From positions 2,914,001 to 2,978,000 of the forward strand of contig CP053153.1 of NCBI GenBank assembly GCA_014607495.2: 64,000 nucleotides of DNA. The letters run 5' to 3'. How positions within the stretch are numbered: position 1 is the first letter of the stretch; each line of letters starts with the position of its first letter. Made by a program: the position numbers and the translations under genes. Below, one piece after another: positions 1 through 14,800 of this stretch. The notes under the pieces are model-generated. The model saw only the letters and a program-made list of their open reading frames with translations, searched no databases and was not told where the DNA came from. The DNA is from Carposina sasakii (taxonomy: Eukaryota; Arthropoda; Insecta; Lepidoptera; Carposinidae).

Positions 1-207
1 TCCCAATTAAATCTATATCTTGTAGATATATATATAATCGATAGTTCACCTGAAATGAAGAAATGTAATAAAGGAAAGTTTGATAAAATGATCCGTATCA
101 ATAAATAATTATTATTGTTTTGTAATTCAAAACATATCGTACAAAATACATCGATCCTGTATCAGGCAGTATGGTTAAGTTTTAGCACTAAATATCTAAG
201 TTCTTAC

Positions 208-1258
208 CAAACAAAGGTCCAAAGAGAAGAGCAACAGTACACATCATTAGAATAACCCTCATCCTTCGGTTATTAGAGCCCTTTTTAAAAACCACTTGAA
301 ATGTCGCCTTTATATTCTTTAAGTCAAAAAAAGTACGAATAAAATAACATAAACCCCTGCCATCTTGCTGAAAAGTTAGTACTCATTTATTAAATGTTGG
401 GCTTGAAATAAAACTAAGTTATAACGTTTTATTCAAACGCACCTGTTTTTGTTCTGACGTTCTTTCAGGATCTTTTAAAATGAATATTGTATATAATAAA
501 TTTATCATGCAAACAGCTGCTCCAAAACCAAAACTTCCGTACAAGCCTATTTTTTTCAATAATATCCCACTTAATCCCATTCCTATTGGAAATCCGACAG
601 ATAAACAGAAAGTCACAATTCCCAATCTGAAAGTCCTCGACTCCACCGATGTTACTGCACTGATATACGAATACATTATCGTAAAAGCAATGCACCATCC
701 CCCAGTGACAGATTCGATAAAAGCTTCACTCATCACTAAAAATTGTAAAGGTAGCTCATGGAAAAAGTATAGGTTCAACATTCCATTTAGACAGACTATT
801 GCCATGCCAGCAACGGGCACAATTATAAATATTTTTTTCCGCCCAGTGCGATCTGACCATGAACCAATAAACAACACTAAAAGACTAGGAATAGTCGCTG
901 TTAATAGGGTCTTCCTAGCTGCCCATGAAGCTATAAGTTTCTGCACTTCTCTCTCATAGTTATTTTGACTTTCAACTTCTTGCAATTTCAGAGATCGGCA
1001 TATATCTTCAGTAAAATTTAAATTCACTATACACGCTTTTTCTAAGGCTAAGTTTTGTGATGTTAATGCAATTATAATAGTAGGTATAACCAAAAGAATA
1101 CTGGTAGGCTCCACCGTGATGCATGAGAAAACATATTTGATAGCGGCACATAGGTTTCTCTTTACTTTTTCTTCAATTTTCTTATCTTCATGAAGCGGAT
1201 CGATTTCAGTAAATTCTGTTATAGTTAATACAACACTGTTTTGCACTTCGGCTTCCAT
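208..1258 (-). CDS. Gene A: SLC46-like MFS transporter, 5' part (exons 1-2)
   Basis: Partial gene that leaves the window on the left. Exon 1 is 443..1258 (272 codons, starting MEAEVQNS) and ends at a GTGCGT donor. Exon 2 is 208..367 (160 nt), bounded by a TTTTCAG acceptor and a GTAAGA donor. Its exon-2 product (reading FFDLKNIKATFQVVFKKGS) aligns with gene D exon 2, and both exons are 160 nt long. Exon 1 has about six hydrophobic segments and the MFS loop signature GSWSDRTGRKK near residue 130. A loop after segment 1 carries the family pattern (ACIVNLNF...ICRSL), with two cysteines that may pair. By family, it is a plasma- or endolysosomal-membrane proton-coupled solute carrier; the substrate cannot be told from sequence. 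Exons 3-7 lie outside the window. The array places it downstream of gene B on the same strand, with about 1 kb between them. Confidence 0.87.
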
Positions 1259-2249
1259 TTTGAAATTATTACGAATTTTACTATAATTAACTACACATTA
1301 TTCACTATTATGTTGTCCAGACTAATTGAACTATCAACTACACTTAAAATATTGCTTTTCTTTATCAATTTTTCATATGTATTATCTTCTGATTAGCAGC
1401 AAACATGTTTGTTTATCATTTCAAAATTAATAGTTCCTTAATAATTATTATCGAATCAGGCCAGCGAGATAGCAAATTGGCTGATTTTGTCCATAATGAT
1501 TACTTATCTGTATTAGGATCATTGGTGCAATTTCGACCACTATATGATAACATCTATAAATTATGGTCTGACTATTGGAAAGAAAATATGCGGTAGCTCT
1601 ACAAATATATGTACATTATATTATTACACTTATGTTCAACAAAACTGCATTGTGCAACAAAAAAATTAAGAGGGAAAAATAAATTGAAATTAACCATTTA
1701 TCTCTGTCCAAAGGTCAAAATTGTACTGTTTACGTATTTTTGTCGACTTCAAAATAAATCACAGACTATATGTGACGTCACGTTACAGGCCATATAATAG
1801 CATACCGTTTTGCTCATTATTATTCGAAATTATTTCTCAATTAAAATTAATGAACTTAAAAAACATTAATGTCGTCGTCGTCAGTCGTCCACTGCTGGAC
1901 GTAAGCCTTCCCCAAAATTATGTATGAGTAAACACAAACTTCTTATATACTGATTACAATAAAACTTGACGTATGATTTGCATATTGCCAGTGAATAGTT
2001 TTGATTCCAGACTAAATAGATATTTTCCTGGAATCTCAAGTTCTAACTTTATGTACGGTTGGTTTGCTGGAAGAAATCTCTTTTAAAGATAAGCACGACT
2101 TTGTACATTTTCTTTGCTTTATTTGTGAAAAATTTCAAGAAGATTAGTCGAGCGTGAAAAGAGGTAACAAACTTATTTTTCATTTAAATTATTATTTGGA
2201 ATATACAATCTGGTTAAAATTGTATGAAATAAAGGCAACCACAGTAATA
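1259..2249. other. A-B intergenic spacer
   Basis: About 1 kb between the stop of gene B and the start of gene A. It must hold the gene B 3' UTR and the gene A promoter, but I see no clear poly(A) hexamer or core promoter. A short remnant of a retroelement 3' end with a (GTC)n-type tail lies at 1869..1915. Confidence 0.5.
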
Positions 2250-5200
2250 CTAAAATTGTTTATTCGTTTTTTCTTTGATTTCTGATATTTGAAACTTATC
2301 AACGGGTATATCTTTTTTATTCGCTTCATTTTCTTTTTTGTCTTCCGCTTCTAAAGCTCTTCTTCTTGCCTTTTTCAATTGTCTTCTGTGTTGGACGTAG
2401 AACAATCTGTAAGATAGATTAATTTATTATCTTATTATAGAGTGCCCTTTACAATATACCTATAATGTAGTATCTTAAGGCACAAATCGCACCTTCGGTA
2501 AAATAACGGCACGATTGCATTTTAAAATTTTTGACAATTGTGCCGACGTTCTACTGAAGGGACAAAATATTATGAACAGAGGGGCAATTCTACAAAAAAT
2601 TTACAGCTGGAACGGAACCGAAACGCATTTAGTTTTGTTCAAATGGCATCACGTTTTGAAAACGGGAGCCACTCGATATTCTTCTAATCATTTGACGTTT
2701 GTCAAAGCCTAACGCAACCGTATTTGGTTGGTTCGTATGAAAAAAAAATCAGTGTTAAGGCAATAGCTGAAAAAAGCTATTATTTGTTCAAAGTAAAATA
2801 TTATGTATTCCATACAGACCAAATAACTTCCATTTTGGAACAAAAAATCAAGAACGCATATAATTTAGCCACATATTTACGTTATAGATTAATAAGAGAC
2901 AATGTATGTGTATGCTATATAAAGAACCTTGTGGCCATGTCCATAGAGGGTCATGTCAATGCAGAATCCCGGTAGGTGCAAACATTGATATGAAAAACAA
3001 GAAAAAAAATATACTACCCACGACACAAGACCTTAGGGCACTATAGGTGATTGTGTTTACATATCACTCTTTTCTCTATGATACATATACTTGTCTTACG
3101 AGTATTATCGTTATTATAAAAGATCACTTATCGTCATAATTTTATACTTATTCTTTTAACGTGACTTTCATTTATATGAAAACAGGAGAATTATTAACAG
3201 CTTTTCATCGCTATTTGGACTAAACTATTTTTTTAAGCTTGCCCATGTCTACTGAATTAGTTTTAGTTAACTGACTCAATTAGTCATCACACTTACGTAA
3301 GTACACAAGCAGCAGGTATGGTGAGAGCTGCACTAGTCAGGAACACTGCACCGGGCAGCACGTACAGGGTCCTCATGTACATCCAGGAGTAGAGAGGGCT
3401 GAAGACCAGCGACGCAAGGGTCTCCGTCAGAGAGAACAGGGAGTTTACTTTGGCTGGAATTTTTAACAAAAAGTTGTAGTTAGAGTACCTACGCATGCGG
3501 GTTACGACGGATTTTGTTCAAGGACAACAAAAAGTTAAAGTACGCATTCGGGTTACGAAGAATTTTGTTTAATGACTCTTGTTAGTTATTTATTTATGGA
3601 TGCAATAACTATTGTTTTACGATGGAATTATTATCTTGGACTATTACTATCCTATGACGGCTTTATAAGGTCGTCCAACGTTCCCAATATTCGTCCAACT
3701 CTATAGTACCTTCATTCCATCGGATATGTACGAATACTAGCACTACGGAATCACAGTACTTTTCTCATGAATAGACACTACGAATCGAGACTATGAAAGA
3801 TAAGGTACATGCAAATGCTCTGGATGAGGCATTTAAAAAGAAAGTAGATACATCGGGTACAAGGGCTTTATGTTTTGTGCATAGTGTCAACCAAACTCAA
3901 GAATATAAACAATTCATTGCCGCTTTCATATATTAAAGATCGGTGACAAGTTTTTAGCTCATCGCCTGACAAAACGCCCCGTAATTTCTTACGCGACTCT
4001 TACGGTGAAGCCCCGCATCAGCACAGGCAAGTGTTGTAATAAAATTTCACGTTTCTTCCATTAGCGTAAGCGCTATCTACAGTGGTGACATCTCCTTTTA
4101 TATACATAAATCTCGTCTCTCGTCAGCCTATTGTAGTCCATTACTGGACGTAGGCCTCCCCCAGAGCACGCCACATGGCTCGATCTCCCGTTTTTGTCAT
4201 CCAGTCACTACCAGTAAGTACCTTTAAGTCATCGGCGCATCTGGCCGGAGGGCGCCCAACGCTACGCTTGCCGAGGCGCGGTCTCCATTCGAGAACCTGC
4301 TTATTCCACCTTCCAGATGTGACCCGCCCACTTCCAGTTCAGTCTGCTACATTTCAAGACTACGTCTGTCACTTCGGTCTTTTGCCGGATAGTCTTGTTT
4401 CGGACTTTGACATCAATTTATCGGGCGTTATACATAAATAGTCTTAACTAAATACTAACCAATTTCATCTTTTTCCACCAATTTAGAGATAATTGACCGC
4501 AATGAGGTTATTGTGGTAGCGTTCAGTAATTCAGCAACGGGAACTGAAATAAGATAAACAATTACATTACATAATAAGCATAGCTGTTTTCCCGAAAAGG
4601 GTAGCCAGAACAGCAGAATTATAATGGAGATCTTACAGTCACGTTTAGCATAGCGAGGAAAGGATGTAAATGTTCAGTGTCAAGTCGCTAGCTTGTCGCC
4701 CGAGAGTATGCCCGCGTTTCTTAGTCGGCTCTTACGACGTGCAAGGAAGGAGATGCAGCTGATGTATTCTAGTGAAGCTCTGCATCAGCACAAGACAAAA
4801 AAACACAGATAAACAATTTTAAATAACGTTGCCTATAATGTAATTTTAAAAAGAGATGGTAAAATTCGTCATCCGAGTAATTGACCCGGTAGCTCAGTGG
4901 TAAGAGCGCTTGCACGGTATACAGAGGTCGTGAATTCGTGTCCCACTCGGGTGAAGAATTTTTTCCATTTCTTTATTAATATTTTTTTTTACCATTTAAC
5001 GCAATGATTAACTAGTTGAATATGATGCAACAGGGAGTAATGTTAACATAGTGATGTTGTTTAAGCCGTAGTGGAAGAATGTCATAATCTAACACCAAAC
5101 ATTTTATATGTGAGCATGAACGTATAAAGAACAACGGACGTAATGCTGTCACTGCACAGATTGAAGCACCGAAATGGCGGCGCGTTGGGCATGTGTGCGT

Positions 5201-5830
5201 ATTTTCCAGTAGGCGCCGAGCTTACTATGTTTGTGTGTGTGTGAATAACGCGTCAATACACATCCCTACTCCATGGAATATCATTGCCGAGCTTACTATG
5301 AATGCTTCATTCTGTGTAGTCACAACATACTGTCCGTTATTCTTTATACGTTCATGTATGGGAGATGAATTATCAGGTTGCTGTAGGTAGGTATTATGTT
5401 TACTCGGGTATTCACAGAGTAATCTCTTTGTAATCAGATGATTAAAACAAACATTAAGCCCCTCGTATTTTTACACGTCTGAGGTATACATGTACAATGC
5501 TTTCTAGAAATAAAACTATTCCTATTTCTGATATCAACATAAAAAATAGTGGCCCAATGTGATTGTAAAAGCCCTTAAAGTTGTCCGAGATAACATAACC
5601 CGATCATCTTAGACAATTTATAGCAACTTTTATTATGTAATCAAATTTCTTATAAGTATTTACCGACGCAACATTTAATACTCGTAAAGCTACGAAGAAA
5701 AGTTATCTTGCGTAAGTTACATACTTGTGACGTCACAACCAAGTAGTCATTTGTGTGAAGCGTTTAAAGCAAATCTAAATGTGATTTAAAAATTGTGAAA
5801 TCTCGGGAAGCTTTCATGGTGGCTATAATG

Positions 5831-5868
<38 letters not shown>

Positions 5869-8800
5869 CATATAAAAAATAGCTTATTGTATATTTAACA
5901 CAACATAATTCTATACAGGATGTAACAGAAGAGGCATCTTAAGCGAAATTCTATGAAAATAGCTCAGAGAGAGCTAGAGAAAGACTCATTACAATATTCT
6001 TGAGCATTTCGCTTCATATATCCCTTTCGTTGGCCGCGTGGTGCCGGCAGAGTAGAAATCGTACCACCCCATGTCTCCCCGTGGGTATCGTACGAGGCGA
6101 TTAAGGGTTTCCGGGAGGTGGGCAGCAGCGCCTCCCGTGTTGACAACATAGTCCAAAATACAAACTGCGGTCACCAACCCGCCTGCCCAGCGTGGTGACT
6201 ATGGGCAAAAACGCCGCGTGGCAGTAGCCTTGTGGCGTGCCCTGGGGGAGGCCTACGTCCAGCAGTGACGACGAATACCAAAAACATACCTAAATACATC
6301 TCGATGTCAGTCCTGGCGAAGGCAATCCACACGGAGCCTGCGAACTTGCTGGCCACGGAGATCAGGCAGAGGAGGGAGTCGTCTATCTGCAGCCTCTTAC
6401 TGAGGATCGTCAACGAGAACATCGCACCTGGAATTGTATTGTTGAAATGTTTAATTAACTTAATATAAATCCCCGATTGCGGATAATGGGGTTGACTAGA
6501 ATGCACCAGCTGTATCTCCTTCCATGTGAGATACGTAAGCGTCGACTTAAGGTATGATTCCGAGCTAAGCAGTACGCTGCACTGCTAGCCTTTTTAGTGC
6601 TGCCACTGCAGTGCTGCCGCGACATTGCTGCGTAGCTCGGAATATACTCTCATATAAACCTGTAGACAATGTATGCGGACCAGTATTGCTGCGGCAGCAA
6701 TGCAGCGGCGGCAGTATAGCGTGCTGCTTAGCTTGGAATCATACCTATAGGAACGCGGGCAATAGGCGTTTTTCCAATAGACGTCACGATCACGACATTT
6801 CGTCATCATGAGGGGTAAAACTGGCCATACTATTCCATACATTTTCGCCACCAGAAAAACCTTGGTCGTGTCGCGGTCGAGGTCGTGTCTAGTAGAAAAA
6901 CGCCCATTATCACAGACTATAAGCTGGCAACTTGTCACTAATCATTTATTATCTGTCTCACTATGCTAAACGTTGCTGTGGAATCTCCTTTATGATCCTG
7001 TGGTTCTCAGTACCTCGTTTCGGGGATGAGCGGTGGTGATAATAACCTTATTCGTTTAAAGCTCGAGCACACCGGATGCGTATACGTGCACGTAAGTGTA
7101 GACGTACACGTACCTCTGAGTTTAATGTAAGCGGTGACGCTTGACGTCTATGCTTACGTCTACGTACACGCATCCGGTCTGCCCGTGCCTGTACAGTTCC
7201 ATACATTACAACTCAGAGGTACGTATACGTCTACGCTTACGTGCACGTCTACGCATCCGGTGTGCTCGAGCCTTTATTGTCTGATACTCTCGTGGGAGTG
7301 AGTAGCTTGGTGACGGATACAGATACAATAGTGGTCGATGACCGTTACACTTAACCCTAAACTTAAAATTAGTCAAGTCTGTCCCTCTCTATTCTTATTA
7401 CTCGTATAAATGGCTGAGACAGAATGAGACAGATAGGATTAAGTTTTGGTTTCAGTGTGACGGTCGGAATCGACCAGAAAGAGTACATAAATGCTCCGAC
7501 CCCAAGTAAAAGGGGCGAAACAGGGGCAGGAAGTAGAGAAGGGTTTATCTGGTACTTGCTCATATATATTTGGAAGAAAATACACAGAAGTTGAAGACAG
7601 ATGTTTGCCATCAGCACAAATGGCATTATGGTAAAAAAAGTAACACGATTTTAAAAAACTGTCCTTCCGTTGCATATGTTCATGTCAATTGCTCATTGGT
7701 CTAGGGGGAATTATATATTTGCAACCGTCCTATTAAGCAGCTTTTAATCTGATAATGAGAATACAGAGCATCGGACAGATGAGGTAGGTCGCCTGTCAGT
7801 CACTCTGTAAGATGAATGGCAGAATGAATGATCCTGCAATATTCCCTCCAAACATCCTACAGGTGAAATACCCCATAAGAGTATATATATAATCACGCCT
7901 TTTTCCTTACGGGGTAGGCAGAGCACCAAGGGCCGATTGAATCACATGGTACCACTTCTGATCAATTTTGAGGGTATAGTTGAGATGTACAAGTTCGGTT
8001 AGTAGTGACAGGTGGTCAGCCCATCGCCTACAAAATACCAAAACCCTCTTGTCCCTCTAATGACTTGTACAGTATGCCCGGGAAGGAGAAGCAGCTAGTA
8101 GTATTATGCTTTTTTTTCACTCCCAGAGCAGCATAGAAGTAAGTACTCCATAATAATAATTGCATAGTAATGGAACCCACGACCACAACCTTGAAACTAG
8201 CCGTCAAAACCTCTTCATTCGACAACTAGGAAGTTCTAGACTCAAAGATTACATCAAAATTATCAGATGTCTGAGCACTTATTTACAGACATAGATAACT
8301 GTCAAAAGGTTCCCACAGATTACAAGTAGCTACTATGTTTTCCTTATTTTTAGTTAGAAGCAGAGGCGGCTCGTGATATTTTGATGGGGGTTCACAATTT
8401 TTTTTATTACATACCTATTATTCAGATTTAAAAACCCGCATAAAATATTTAAGAACTTTTCTAACTACTTACATTTTTTAATAAGAGAAATTCCAGGACG
8501 TGTTGGCCTTTTGGCTTTCAGTTCAAGGCGTTTATGAGTCTTTTCACGCTTTTTAATAAAACACACACTATATTGTTCCATTTTTAACACAAAATGTCGC
8601 GCACAAACAATTTTTACTTGCCAATCCAAAACATTGTGCATCGTCCAATATCAAACGATTGATGCCACTGAGCATGACAATAGTTACACCCAGCAGCAGC
8701 TATACTTGCACCATCATTCTAACTTCAATACCAGTTACGTTGGTGTACATGACAAGTTGCGAGTTGTACTCACCGATAGAATGCAGGACTATGGAGTAAC

Positions 8801-11800
8801 TGGTGTAGACACTGAACTTCACCATGTCCCAATTGAGCTGGTTTCGTAGGTAGAGGTAAAAAACCGAGTGCTCCGCTGTAACACAAATTGTCATCTCCTT
8901 TAGTATTGTCGGTATACTTTAATGTACATAGAAGAATATTAGAAGAACTCAATATTTCTATTTTTACCTCTTAGAACACAGTTCTATAGGTACGAGTATG
9001 TATGTACCTGTATAATATGTTTACATGTTTCTATTGATTGCATTAAACATCTTTCCTTTAAGTATTCATTTTATTGAGGGCCTTAATATATATATTTTTT
9101 ATTTGTTTATTAAAATCCACAGCACTTTGACATATCTAATATGAGTATCTAACATAAAGACTTAACTTACTGCCATAACGGATTTGCATTATATAGTTAT
9201 AATTAACGCAAAAAAAATGTATGACAACACACAAACAGACATATGGATATGCACAATTAATTCAATACCCTAAACAAGAAAATGATTTGAAAATTAGTAT
9301 ATATCTTTATCAGTAATTGTCCGCGCAAGTTGCACACAAACGAATGATAAACTAGTTGTGTACGTGGTGTGAGTTTGGTTCAGATGTTGGTCCCAACAAA
9401 GAGTATAAGTATCCCAAGACAAGAAGTCACTGAAGAGTGTCAAAGGGTCCAGAACTTGGCTTCTGACACTAGCCCTATCATGAAACAGGTCGAGAATTGT
9501 TTATTATTGCAGACGGGACACCACTGAGTTTTGTGCATAGTTGGTGCGAGTAGCTGCTATATCAAAAAGTAGTGTCTCGTACGTCGACTAGGGGTCGTAG
9601 CTGCAGGGTCAGGGATGTAACTCTGGACAATCAATCCTACCGCTACAGATGCAAGAGTAACATATCTATAAGGACTCTTATTGTCCAGAGACATAACATG
9701 ATGCAGTCTACATGATTCGTGGTAGTCGATACGCTTATGAAAGGTACGGTAATTCAGGTGCTTAATGAATTCAATTTGGATCTTCTCTATATCATGTTGG
9801 TACGTCAGATATTGTGGACTCCAGTTGCAGCTACAGTACTCAAGGGTGCTTCATGCAAAATATAGCTTTCAGGTATACAGTATCAACTGCTAATACGCAG
9901 GATAATATTTATATTGGTGTATTCATATTTGATTGATCTTTAGCTACCATTGAATCAGTTGATAACTTGCTCTCTTACGGGGTCAATACTCCGATTTTAT
10001 GTGTTGTTTCCGCTTAATAATAAAAATTTATCACTACATATTTTAAAATAAAATCGCCTCGCTGATTGTTTCTATGCATGCTTAGATCTTTAAAACTACG
10101 CAACGGATTTTGATGCGATAGTATTACTACACTATACATACACTGTTTAATATGCCTATAGAGAGTCTCTATAGGGGAAATTATTAAAGAGTAAGAAGAA
10201 AATAGATTTAACGTAAATGTAAACCTCAGCGGAGACTACATATTTGAGCCATTTGGGGTTGAAGCCATGGGGCCCGGGAGCCCATGCCCTTTTTAAGGGC
10301 ATCTCTAAAAGACTGGTCGAGGCATCCCACGACCGAAGGGCTGGCCAGTACTTTGAACAAAGCCTCGCCATCCAGCGGGGCAATGCGGCCAGCCTATTGG
10401 CCACGTTGCCGGCGGTGGAGGAGTTGCGGGCAATTTTCTACTTGTAAATATGTTCTAGATTTTAATGAGATTTTAAGCTTTTTATTTTGTATATTATTAT
10501 CAACCCAACCTCGTAACGGTTAAATAACTTACACATAGCAGGTCCATACAGGATAAATAAAGTGAACAAGGTCAACAGGATCTTCGCTCGGCCTGTCTTG
10601 TACCTCTTCCTTAGGGCCACGTTTAGAGTATCCGTCATGTGAGCGAAATTGAAAAATGATACCTTCTCATTATTACTCCGATCCAACTGAAAATAAAGAA
10701 TTTAAGTGTAGTAAACCGGCGTAGGGGAAGACCTAGGAGAAGATGGAGGGACGACCTGGATAAGTTTCTGCCGGATTGGGCCACTATAGCGGGAACAAGA
10801 CAAGTGTGGGCTTCAATGGGGGAGGCCTTTTCCCAGCAGTGGGACACAGCATAAAACATTTTTTAATGTATTTTGTGTTCCACTGCTGGGAAAAGGACTC
10901 CCCCTTTTGAACCTGCATATTTCGGTTATTTGCAAGCTTGAGGGTTACATTGTCATTATGGTCGATTCCAGTCAGTCACACTTAAACCTAAACGTAAAAT
11001 TAGTCCTATCTGTCCTTTTCTCTCTCAGCCATTTATGTTAAGAACGGAAAGAGATAGTGAACGTCACCACGAAATTTGAAAGAAATATCAACCCAGATAG
11101 ATTAAAAAATAGTACCTAATTGCTACTAATTGGCACCTTTACTCTCAATATTAGTACCTAAATGGTTTTTTAGTTGTTATATGTTATATTTAACTAGCGG
11201 CCGCCCACGGCTTGGCCCGCGTGAGAGTGCATTACTCCCGTGCGAAGCCGGAGCGGCTCCCTAGTTATACATTATAAACCTTACTCGTGAATCACTCTAT
11301 CTATTAAAAAACCGCATCAAAATCAATCCCCTAGTTTGAGAGATCTAAGCATACATAGGGACAGACAGCAGAAAGCGACTTTGTTTTATGTAGTGATGAA
11401 GTGGTCACGCCATCCTGACGTCAGGACCACCCGCAGTTTACCAAGTGGCAAATATTTTATCGAAGATTCAAGTACGACAATATTTAGTACCTAATTGGTA
11501 CCTATACGTTCATTAGGCCTCAAAGGTAGGTTTTGCTTGCGTAACGATAGTTACGGGGCGTAGTTACGTCAAAAACTTATTGTCTTATTTTGGTAAATTT
11601 CGAATTATATATATACTTTTTTTTACTATTTCTGTTGTGAAAACGTAAATTCATTTAGATTAAGTTTTATTTTAAGTAGATAAATGTTTATTGATGTAAA
11701 ATCGTTGGTTCTAATTAAATAAATAAATAAATAAAAATAAAAAACTTTAGTAGTTATATTTAGTTTATATTTAATTATAAGTTAGCTATATAGGTAGATA

Positions 11801-14800
11801 TTTTTTGCCAAATATCTATCTCGGAAGTGGACAATAACACAAATACGAGTGCCAGAGATGAATTCGCTCTTGTTATTATGTTATCAATAGAATTCCGCTT
11901 CAGTGTCAATAAATGGACACTATTTATACCACATATAACCATTGAATAACAACCGAATACCCATCCGTGTCATATGCTTATTCATCTTCATAATATTTCT
12001 GAATTCATCGGATATTAGGCAAACTTTTAGGAGCACCAGCCCAAGTAGCATGTTCTGCGAAACACGATATGATAAATGGATTTATATAAATTAGCGCGTC
12101 ATGTTAAAAAGTATAAAGACGATACGATATCGTACGATACGATATCTACGGTGCATGGTCATGCTAGGGGGGCTGTATATGCATCGATATACAGGTTGCT
12201 CTTAAAAGTTTGCCTGATATTAGAGTCTACGATGCATGGTATGCTAGGCATAACTGCCTGATTTAGGTATTCTACACATACACACACTGATTATACCGAG
12301 TCGGACTCGCCCATGAAGGGTTCCATATTAAAGGTATAGACACACATTTTACCACTTTGGAACAATAGAAACCCATATATTTTTTAAGACCTATAGATAT
12401 TCCACATAAAAAAAATCAAAATATACTGGCATTGTTTTTTTTTTGTATTTTTTTTCACAGAATACATCTACTTACCAAGTTTCAACAGTATAGTTCTTAT
12501 AGTTTCGGAAAAAATTGTATACAGCGTTCCGTTTTTTAACCGATTTCAAAAAAAGGAGGAGGCAAAATATAAAATAAATTATGTTCTCAATTCGTCTGTA
12601 CATTACCCGTATAATATTTTTTTTTATGTATGTTCACCGATATTTTCGTCAATTATAGATGGATTTTTTTTTTGTTGGATAGAGTTCACTTCTGAGGTGA
12701 TTCCTATTTTCACCAGGTCAGGATCTGATGATGGGATAGAAGAAATCAGGCAACCATCGAAAATTGTATCGTATGGTGCTTTTGTTACAATACCTGATTA
12801 GGGTGTACCGAGTCGGACTCGCCCATGAAGGGTTCCACTGTGCTATTAATGAACTCCATAGTATATTGGTTACAGGGTTTACGATTACAGGGACGGTTAG
12901 GAGTTGGGAGACAGTACTCGTCGATGAAAACTATTTAGTAGTATGTAGGGCTAACGTGTTACTTAAATCAACATCTGATGCTGCTGTGCTGATGATGAAG
13001 CTACAGAACTCCTTAACGATTAGGAGTTAGGGGACAGTACTGTAATTGGTCAATGGAAACTATATACGAGTATGTAGGGCTAACGTGATTCTTATACGGG
13101 TAGGTACTACTTCTGAGATGGTAACGATGAAACCCTTAAGTATATAAACTAGTATCTATTTAAGTTCACAACGCATTAACACAACTAAAAATCGAGAAAT
13201 AAACTGACTTTAAAAAAAAAATTTAACCAACTTCAAAAAACACAAACGACAAAAACTTTAACTAAAAATAACTTAATACATATTAAATATCTAAAATTAT
13301 TTAAATATTTACAACCTAATACTTTAACAAAGTCATTTTTAACTATTTAAATATTTATAATGATCACTTATTTTTGGAGTCAGTGCCAGCCAAACAAATA
13401 AATGTAATTAAGAAAATTGACCGACACTAAAATTCTAAGTAAAACTAAGAAAAATGGAAATTGCATAAACGCGTGCCCTGCCTACTACACCGTATTGTAT
13501 TTTGCCGTGTGTATGGCTTTGCCAGCCGCGCGCGTCCATCAACATAACAGACTACGTTACCTAGGCTGGCACCGACTCCAAAAAATAAGTTATAATTATA
13601 AATATTTAAATAGTTAAAGATGACTTTGTTAAAGAATTAGGTTGTAAATATTTAAATAATTTTAGATATTTAATATGTATTAAGTAGACAAATTAGTTAC
13701 GTTATTTATCGCTTTTTAGTTAAAGTTTTTGTCGTTTGTGTTTTTTGAAGGCGGTAATTTTTTTTTTAAGTCATTGCCATTTGGCTACGGAACCCTACAA
13801 ACATAAAAGACGCTGTACAAAATACACCCAGTTTTTACTTTCTCCTCAGAATTTTTTTCTTTTACATTTATTACGAAATTTTTATTTAAAATGTGCCTCA
13901 GTGATTTTTTTTCATTTAAACGGATTTTAAAATACTTATTTGTAATTTATTTATTTATTTAGACACACTTACAGAACATACATTAAGATCAACAATAATT
14001 ACACTTACAACTAAAAATCTAATGTATGTGCCAATTATAAGTGTGCTACATCATTCACAGATAATATTATAGTGAAGTGTGTTTCATCAAACACACTCCA
14101 CTATAATATAAATAGTAATAACTACTATGCTGAATTTATGTCTTTCCATTTCACTTATGACCTTACTTATAAAAATAACACGGTATAAGACAGACATTCC
14201 GTATATTTTGCTAACGTATTAAACGTTGGTGTAACTTTACGCGTGGTTTATTAGTAGCACCTGTATAGACACAAGGCTATAGTAATGACTAGTGGACGCC
14301 CGCGACTCCGTCCGCGTGGACCACAGAAAAATCAAAATGTCGAAATTCAAATCGAATATATAAAATTCTCGTATCACGGTGTTAGAAGTTAAACTCCTCC
14401 GAAACGGCTCGACCGACTTTCGTAAATCTTAGCATGCATATCGGTTAGGGTGGAGAATCGGACAACATCTATTTTTCATCCCCCTAAATGTTAAGGGTGG
14501 TCCACCCCTAAATTTTTTATTTTAATGTTTGTATCATAAAAAAATAAAAACAAAATTTATTGTTTTTCAAAAAAATGATACAACATATGAGGGGTGGACC
14601 ACCCTTAACATTTAGGGAGATGAAAAATAGATGTTGTCCGATTCTCCACCCTAACCGATATGCATGCTAAGATTTGCGAAAATCGGTCGGGCCGTTTCGG
14701 AGGAGTTTAACTTCTAACACCGTGACACGAGAATTTTATATATTAGGAGATATTCCCGGGACAAACAGAAGCCTATATGTTAAGTCGGACCTGTCACAAG

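Noticed and set aside
480..959. 159-aa plus-strand frame opposite gene A
   Set aside because: Antisense shadow of exon 1; the minus frame has the membrane segments and splice sites.
3560..4100. Short open stretches between exons 5 and 6 of gene B
   Set aside because: No splice-compatible coding match to the paralogues; the exon lengths already add up in frame without any extra exon.
6171..6506. 111-aa minus-strand frame as a gene
   Set aside because: Only its middle (6290..6427) is exon 4 of gene B; both ends are intron and retroelement sequence.
10156..10404. 82-aa minus-strand frame
   Set aside because: Complement of the retroelement remnant readable on the plus strand.
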